Both the position numbers and the translations under genes were made by a program. DNA of 64,000 nt from Limonium bicolor (taxonomy: Eukaryota > Streptophyta > Magnoliopsida > Caryophyllales > Plumbaginaceae), in assembly GCA_023374045.1 (NCBI GenBank), contig CM041778.1, positions 292,307,533 through 292,371,532 of the forward strand, in the 5' to 3' direction. Below the pieces are notes generated by a model that did not search any database, was not told where the DNA came from, and was given only the letters and a program-made list of their open reading frames with translations. Position 1 is the stretch's first letter. Every line of letters starts with the position of its first letter. This document shows, in pieces, positions 57,026-64,000 of this stretch.

Positions 57026-57551
57026 TGGTACGTGTAACCTTCCTGACAAAAGTAATTACCCATGGTAACTTTGAATTCACTTTGTACTGCGCAAACGGTA
57101 AACCTGGTACTGTACAGTGACCTGGTACGTGTACCTTTCCTGACAAAAGTAATTACCTATGGTAACTTTGAATTCACCTTGTACTGCAAACGGTAACCTG
57201 GTACGTGTACCTTTCCTGACAAAAGTAATTAACCCATGGTAACTTTGATTCACTTTGTACTGCAACGGTAACCTGGTACGTGTACAGTGACCTGGTACGT
57301 GTACCTTTCCTGACAAAGTAATTACCTATGTAATTTGATTCACCTTGTACTGCAAACGGTAACCTGTACGTGTACCTTTCCTGACAAAAGTATTACTGAT
57401 GGTAACTTTGAATTCACTTTGTACTGCAAGCGGTAACCTGGTACGTGTACTTTCCTGACAAAAGTATTACCTATGTAACTTTGAATTCACCTTGTACTGC
57501 AAACGGTAACTGGTACGTGTACCTTTCCTGACAAAAGTACATTACTTATGG
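57026..57551. repeat. 95/76-bp tandem array, second segment
   Basis: The array resumes after the gag-only element with the duplicated TGGTA and continues for about six units. These units carry more indels than the other two segments. It ends at TATGG (57547-57551), the target duplication of the next insertion. Confidence 0.9.
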
Positions 57552-60500
57552 TGAATACCCCAAATTAATTTATATATTAAACCATTATTTAATGGAAAAT
57601 ATCCTATTATAAATTATTTCACGTACGCATGCAACCATGCATGAGAACGTTACGTAAAACAGTCGTTTCTCCTTAAACGCTAAAACGCCTTAGGAGCATT
57701 GTCAACATGACCTTGTATGACCTTATAAAAACCCAAACCAAAGGTTATACAATTTTATATGTAATATATAAATATATTCCCTAAGCTATATTCAGTCAAA
57801 AACGCAAAACGCTCGGAGTGCTCACGCCACGTTCCTTAAAGCACGAAAAGTCCGGAGGAGGCCGAGGTGGCACGAACTCCTAAATTAATTCCTTGAGCCC
57901 TAACATCCATATTAACCATTAAAGAGAACCACGAAGTGGTTTCACAAAATTCAACAAGAACACAGGGAGATTTCTAGCGCCCTTTTTGGCCCGGGAGTGT
58001 CCCGATGGCCCGAAATTATGTCACGGGTTGAATATAACCCCATATAACTCAATGTAACATATTAGTATATGTTATTATAATAAGTGTTTAAAAACACTTG
58101 GAACTCATAAAAACAATTGGTTTCCAAAATTTCCTTAGAGCACAAAAACACACCTTCGGGTGTCACGAAAATGCGTTTTACGCAATTACCTTGTAGTTTG
58201 ACATGCCACGAATTGGTAATCTTAAATAGGGTTAAAATGACCTTCTAAATCATTGTGTGTGACTAGTCAACAAGACTCTCTATAGGGGCCGATTTTGAGA
58301 GCAAAAACTAGTATAAAAATTGCATTAAAAGTTTATAAAAAGCATAGAACATGGTGACTCACCTTCCCATGTGTTATATTACTTAATGTCAAAGTATGTA
58401 GGCCTCATTTGACCAGCAAGCTGTCGAAATTAGGCCATGGAATAAGGCCATGTGAGCTAGAACAAAAACAAATGAGAAAAAGTAAAAAGTAGATCTAGAA
58501 TTCACTTTCTAGATTCCTTCTTTTCCATGTGACCTAACATGCTTGTCCTTGGCTCTTCAATGTCAATTAAGACACCCCATTTGACCCCTGAATTCGTGAC
58601 TCTACATGGGAGGAAGAAGACAAGCCTAACTTAGAAAAATCAAAAGAATAACTTACCTAAATTACCTTGTCTTCTAGCTCACAATCATCTTCTTTCCAAC
58701 TCTTGCCTGTCACACACCACAGGCCGGTTTTATGCAGAGAACATGGGCATTTATTGAGCCAAAACCATGTAATAACTAAGGAAAAAGTGTAGTCAAATGA
58801 CATTAAAAATTAACAAAACAAAAATCAAATTCTAAGGCACTCTCTTACCTATACGTGAGTTTAGTGTCATTTCCTCTCTTGCACTCCACACCTACGAATT
58901 TGGTAAGCTCTCTCCTCTCTCTTCTTGCTTCATCTTCTTCCTTTGAAGCTCTTAAGTCCATTAATGGAGATTTAACTTCTATCTTCATCCTTAGGTAATT
59001 TCCTAGCATTTCTTGTCAAGCCTTGAAGCAAACTCTTCCTAGCTTAACAACAAGTGTTCAACATCAATTAGTTCTCCAAGGAGGTTGTCCAAACCAACAT
59101 TAAACCAAGGAGCATCTCAAGGTTATCTTAAGGTGTTTTAATGCTTGTAAATCCTTAAAGCATTTTTATGTGTAACCAAGTTCTACTTCTTCTAAGACTC
59201 TTTCTTCTTCATTTCATGGAGAAAGGTTGTTCTTCATCTACCTTTGGTGAGACGAAAATATAAGGAGAAAAAGCTTAAGGTAAATTCTTGTAAAACTACT
59301 TACAAATCTACTTAGATCTTTGTTGAAGATCTAACTCCTAAAACTCCTTCACCACTTGCATATACCGAAGTGGAGCATCTATATTACCTTGGAGAAAGCT
59401 TGGAGATTCAAAGAAGAGCTCAAGCACTTAACCACCTTTGTTAAGAAGTAAGTTTACTAAGTAAACCTTTATGTTAAAGCTTTGTTAAGCTTCTAAAAAT
59501 TATACAAAAATTAGTACATCTCCTAGGTTATATAAAACCGAAACTATATGGTATTATATGCCAAAAATATAATCTATAACATATAAGAAAATATTTACCT
59601 TAAGACACATTTTGTGTGTCACAAAATTTACTTATGTTACAAATAATTAAGGCCGAATTATCAAGGGCAAAATGCTTTATTTTAAGCTAAGAATCAATAT
59701 AAGACATTACAATAATTTTTACATAAGTTATATGACTCATATGATTTATGTATAGTATTATGACATATAAATCCACTTTTATATATATATGGTCACTAAA
59801 TAAATATGGCCGAATTGTTTTAGTGTTAAATAGGTATTAATGACCTACTTAGGTATATAAACTTATACATAAAGTTTGGTGAGTTAAAAATATTTTATTA
59901 GAGCTTAAATGGCTAATTAATTAAGTTATGTGGTTTAAATGTAATTTTTACAAAGTTTAGTGTGTTTAATATAAAAACCGAGAGTTAAGGGTATTCTTGG
60001 AATATATATGATAATATAAGGTTAGGAATTAAGTTTAAGAATTTTAGATAATCTAAACAAGCTTAAAATAACTTTTTATAAAGTTTTGGGCTACTATGTA
60101 ATTTATAAAAGTTGTTATGGAAGTTTAGAATTTATTAGTGGGCGAATTCATAATTAAAAGATTTATTAGGCTCACTTTCGAAATTTTGAGGAATTAAATA
60201 TTAGACTTTAGTTATAAGTTATTAAGAAAACTATTATAAAGTTTTGGATGAAAGTGTAATTAAGGAAGAATAAATGACAAAGCCGAATTACTTTGGGGTT
60301 AGTTTGGTAATTTAAGAATTTATATATATAAATTTGGCATTTATGGAGAATGGAAATTAAAACTATAGTATAGGCATTAAGCAAAGTTTATAAGGTTTTG
60401 TGGTTAAATGGTAATTATAGGAAATGAATTATTATTGCCGAGAATTTAAGGGCTAAGTTGCTATTTTTGAGAGTTATAATATTTAAAAGCTATATACCAA

Positions 60501-62332
60501 AATATAGTGTGAATATGTAATTTAGCTAAATAAGAAGTTAAAACTCTATAATATAAAGAGATTAGAATTTAAGTGTAAAGTTTATGAATTAATAGGGTTG
60601 ATTTATAAATAACCGAAATACAAGGGAATAATTTGGATTTAAATAAGTATAGGTCCTATATGGATATTTGGAGGATTTAGAAGAAAGAATTTTTAATTAA
60701 AGGAATTATGGAATTAGAACTATGGCTTACATGGTTATAAGGAATTAAAAGATAAACAATGAATATTATTTATGGTTAAAAGGAGAATAATAAAACTATA
60801 AGAATTTTATGTCTATGTATGACATATAATATAGTTAAGAAATTATAAGTTGTTATGTCACCTAGACAAATAAAATAAACAACAAATGCAATGAACACAT
60901 ATATGTGCATTAAAGGATGTATAAATAAATCAAAAGGAATAACAAATAAGTTATACATTAAATCATGAGGTAATTAAAAGAAATAAACCTCACATGAAAT
61001 AACAAATACGAGATTTGTTAAATGATCCAATAGAATTATTATATAGGTAACATAAATTAAACCCTCTCAGTCAATCCTATTCTAGGACTCTGTTTGACCA
61101 GACGTTGACCGGGAATTAAACGAGTAACAGTCTACGGTGAACGGTATGGGATTCTTGCAACCTGTTTCTAGCGGATTACACCGGCTTGTGTGCTATCTGT
61201 TGTTTGTAATAACGACAAGATAATTAATGTAAAATGTTGTTTTACTCTTGTGCACTGTTGTGTTATTTTATGTGCGTGATTGTTGCTGACTACAACGTGT
61301 GTCCCACGCATACAAACACTAATATACCAGTGGATTAAATACCTGCGTTTCAGTATACCGAGGGCTTGTACTCAAGTCTCTCACTAACTTCACTTTATAA
61401 TAAACGTCATTATCCTAAACGTGATAATTGACATTATACATTGGGTTCTTGTCAACATCTTTATATGACACCTAACAATTATATACTTCGAGAATGAGGA
61501 GCCCAGTTGGATCTGGCCATGCATGCTACGGGAGTTGTACCTGTCTCAGGTCGTCTCCTACACGTCGCGACGGAATTCATTGGGAGGAAGACTCTATCCT
61601 TCCGGGATTCAAAGGCCCTTCAGTTCGAGGAAGACTTTATTCCTCTAGTGGGTTCTATTTCCCACGCCATTCAGTTCAGGGTTTAACTACGTTATCTCCT
61701 GGGTTTTTATACCCAACCTTTCTCTATAACGAGGTCACTATACCTCCACTATTTCAGATATTCAGTTATAACTGTCAGTCCCATTGTGTGGACCGACTAT
61801 CAGTAAAGAATTTCGTTCAGCTAACTCGACCTTCTGTGTCTTGTTTTACGTGACATTATTGTCCTTGTATGGATGCTTGTTATTATCAGACTATACTTGT
61901 TTACAGCTTAATAAAAATGAACTGCATGTATTCGATAAAGTAGTTGGTGTGGCCCGGTAGACGATGGGCTGCACGTTTTCCATACCAGCATTGTTTGCTG
62001 AGCCCCTTTGGGGGCACCCCCATTTTTCAGGTACCTGAAGTTTAAGAAGATCACCACACTGAGTGTAGGTGGGGTAGACCAAGCTTTGGGAGTCTACTAT
62101 TAGTTAATTATTTTATTTCAGTATTTTACTTGAGTTTGATTCCTAGTATCTCGGGTTGTATCGGTATTCCAGACCGTGACATTTGAGGATTGTATTTGGA
62201 CTAGCCTTGTTGGTCACAAGGGTGGCCAACGGCATTGTAATACCGCCCGGATGTTGTATTATTTCCGCTGCAGTTGTATTTTATTTGGGAGATCGCCGTT
62301 CAGTTTATTGGATTTCGGGTTGGGGTATTACA
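57552..62332 (+). mobile_element. Solo giant LTR (4781 bp), Tekay-type, TSD TATGG
   Basis: TGAATACCCC...GGGGTATTACA, flanked by TATGG at 57547-57551 and 62333-62337. No primer-binding site, coding or polypurine tract is inside. Shared landmarks with the LTR at 20239-25296: CGGGAGTGTCCCGATGGCCCG near 57991, GACGTTGACCGGGAATTAA at 61102, hairpins GGAAG/CTTCC, GAGGAA/TTCCTC and GTGGG/CCCAC (61586-61665), and the TTGCTGAG...CATTTTTCAG module (61994-62030). The 119-aa frame at 61494-61853 reads the hairpin zone and is not a gene. Confidence 0.88.
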
Positions 62333-62790
62333 TATGGTAACTTTGAATTCACTTTGTACTGCAAACGGTAACCTGGTACGTGTACAGTGACCTGGTACGT
62401 GTACCTTTCCTGACAAAAGTAATTACCTATGGTAACTTTGAATTCACTTTGTACTGCAAACGGTAACCTGGTACGTGTACCTTTCCTGACAAAAGTAATT
62501 ACCTATGGTAACTTTGAATTCACTTTGTACTGCAAACGGTAACCTGGTACGGTACAGTGACCTGGTACGTGTACCTTTCCTGACAAAAGTAATTACCTAT
62601 GGTAACTTTGAATTCACTTTGTACTGCAAACGGTAACCTGGTACGTGTAGTGACCTGGTAGTGTACCTTTCCTGACAAAAGTAATTACCTATGGTAACTT
62701 TGAATTCACTTTGTACTGCAAACGGTAACCTGGTACGTGTACCTTTACTGACAAAAGTAATTACCTATGGTAACTTTGAATTCACTTGGT
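62333..62790. repeat. 95/76-bp tandem array, third segment
   Basis: The array resumes with the duplicated TATGG and runs for about five units, very similar to the first segment. It ends at ATTCACTTGGTACGC near 62790, about 60 bp before the TATA box of the next gene. Confidence 0.9.
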
Positions 62791-62848
62791 ACGCTTGATT
62801 TCAGTAGTCGTTGAACTAGCCGTTGGACATGTCAGTGTTACTCAAATA

Positions 62849-62857
62849 TTATAAAAG
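62849..62857 (+). promoter_or_regulatory. TATA box of the 145-aa PB1-like gene
   Basis: TATAAAAG lies about 120 bp upstream of the ATG at 62971. Its spacing mirrors the TATA box of the divergent transposase gene. Confidence 0.6.
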
Positions 62858-62970
62858 TGGGTATTAGTGTCCCAACATACTCATTCCTTACCCCGTGCTC
62901 TCTGAATCTGTCTAATTACATCTTGCTTGAACTCTTCACACCTTAATTCCCATTTCGCTCCCAAAATCAA

Positions 62971-63411
62971 ATGGAGTTTCCTTTCTGTTTGCACGTTAAT
63001 TATGTAGCTACTTTTGGTCGTCATGGAGCACAATTTGATAGAAGAATGGGGCACAGACGCGTAGAAGTTACTATGCCATATCCTAGTAATCTCCGGGATC
63101 TACAACGACGAGTAATTCGAGCACTACAGTCCCTCCTCGGCAGAATAAACATAACAACAATGGTGTATTTGGGGCTGGAGGGCGACTACGAGTGGACTTT
63201 TATTCATGTACGAAATGATACATCAGTTCGCCGGATGATGGAGAATTACATGGAGTATAATGATTTCATCGCTCATATTCCATTACTTGTTATTTATGAT
63301 CCTATTGAGCCCGATGATGATGATTTTCAACACCAAGAACCAATTTATGAGATGAGACGTAATGTAATAGCACGGGGAATAGAGAGACAAAGGTTAGGAA
63401 ATAATTAGGTT
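62971..63411 (+). CDS. 145-aa protein with a PB1-like (MULE N-terminal-type) domain
   Basis: The frame is uninterrupted. The pattern NLRDLQRRVIRAL (about residue 41), ITTMVYLGL, WTFIHVRNDTSVRRMM (about 76-91) and IPLLVIYDPIEPDDDD resembles the PB1-like domain at the N-terminus of many plant MULE transposases. There the hallmark is a helix, a V.DD.DV..M stretch and a final ELYV-type strand. Here it stands alone and ends with a basic tail (EMRRNVIARGIERQRLG). It is divergent from the transposase gene across the tandem array, so it may be the second gene of the same MULE. Function is not known. Confidence 0.65.
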
Positions 63412-63739
63412 ATTGGTTATTGCGTATTTGATCTTGTTAGTTCTCGTGTTGTTATAATTTTCGGGATTTATAATCTTTAGTAGATGTTTGGACGTGGAAT
63501 AAACGTGTTGTTATAGTTATTGACTTTTAATTATGTGATTCATCGTATTATCAATAACAGTAACGGGAGGGACATTATCAGGGCCACCACAAACTTGCGG
63601 TTGCAGCTTTCATTTATGTGATTCATACGATTTGGATTCAGGGACTTTTCTTTCTTAGGAATTTCTACATTTTGATATATTTCATTTCTCGTGACATATA
63701 CAATCTTTGGTACATGTTAGATATTTCATTTCGACACTA
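63412..63739. other. No gene seen between the PB1-like gene and the AGO fragment
   Basis: AT-rich DNA with no conserved coding block and no recognisable MULE terminal inverted repeat. The right end of the MULE therefore lies beyond the window or is unrecognised. Confidence 0.5.
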
Positions 63740-64000
63740 TCATTGCTGGAGAACATTCAACGACCAACAAAGAATTTAGACCACCAGATTGGCATTGATC
63801 TTAACAAGCACATTTGTCAAATACTGATCGTTAACTTTGAAAGGAGCCATGCATTGTGTGACGACACCAAATTCTACCAAATTCTTCTTCTGCCAAGGCC
63901 CATAAATATCACAATTCTTTCTCACAGGCAGCAAGCTCAACAGAAACAAAGGCATTCCAGGAAGTTTAGATTGAAGTTGGTCACACATCTTTTCTTTCTT
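63740..64000 (-). pseudogene. Argonaute fragment (AGO4-clade type), runs off window
   Basis: On the - strand: MCDQLQSKLPGMP, LLPVRKNCDIYGPWQKKNL, EFGVVTQCMAP, NDQYLTNVLVKINAN. After a one-base frameshift near 63785 comes GGLNSLLVVECSPAMIVSK. This is the MID/early PIWI part of a plant Argonaute and matches the AGO4/6/9 type, which guides RNA-directed DNA methylation. The sequence stops making sense after ...IVSK, where the family should continue into the PIWI catalytic core, so it is truncated on that side or an exon ends there. The upstream part is outside the window. Confidence 0.75.

Noticed and set aside
61494..61853. 119-aa ORF in the third giant LTR
   Set aside because: It spans the hairpin cluster. 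The equivalent region of the other LTRs is not open in the same frame and shows no protein-level similarity.
57552..62332. A complete short retrotransposon
   Set aside because: It has LTR termini and a target duplication but no internal LTR pair, primer-binding site or polypurine tract, so it is a solo LTR.

Overview
This window is plant nuclear DNA, almost certainly from an angiosperm with a large, repeat-rich genome. The evidence is several Ty3/gypsy LTR retrotransposon lineages with very long LTRs (Tekay/Del-type chromovirus, Tat/Ogre-like, Athila-like), a Mutator-like (MULE) transposase gene, an intron-containing CRAL-TRIO (SEC14-like) gene and an Argonaute fragment of the AGO4 clade type. 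The species cannot be named from the sequence. Frameshifts are frequent everywhere, and single-base indels separate otherwise near-identical repeats. Part of the damage therefore looks like indel error in the assembly rather than biology.

Layout. 1-7.5 kb: the 3' end of a Tat/Ogre-like element. It has a dimeric tandem array in its 3' untranslated region, a stem-loop, a polypurine tract, and a giant 3' LTR carrying two tRNA-like Pol III promoters and several minisatellites. 7.5-25.3 kb: a + strand Tekay-type element whose 5' end lies beyond the Tat insertion. It comprises gag with apparent introns, then an ALKBH1-like AlkB dioxygenase domain, protease, RT, RNase H, integrase and chromodomain, two polypurine tracts and a 5.06-kb 3' LTR. 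A 5.3-kb solo LTR (TSD CCGGC) interrupts it between gag and the AlkB domain, and a 1.48-kb Athila-like solo LTR (TSD GTACG) interrupts the integrase. 25.3-29.4 kb: the 3' end of an Athila-like element on the - strand and a Tat-like LTR fragment. 29.5-37 kb: a low-repeat island with the SEC14-like gene. 37-64 kb: MULE territory. A - strand gene (FAR1-type zinc finger, DDE transposase, SWIM, OTU protease) and a + strand 145-aa PB1-like gene diverge from a shared region of 76/95-bp tandem repeats. That region has been split by a complete 15.7-kb Tekay-type element (TSD TGGTA; two 5.6-kb LTRs, gag only) and a 4.8-kb solo LTR (TSD TATGG). An antisense AGO4-like fragment runs off the right edge.

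The most striking feature is the AlkB-type 2-oxoglutarate/Fe(II) oxygenase domain between gag and protease of the Tekay-type element at 14.2-14.86 kb. Its metal- and 2OG-binding residues are still readable, and splice-like signals surround it. The same element family also appears to have introns inside gag, shared between two diverged copies, and conserved structured modules near the 3' end of its LTRs. Together these suggest a spliced, gene-capturing retrotransposon lineage.
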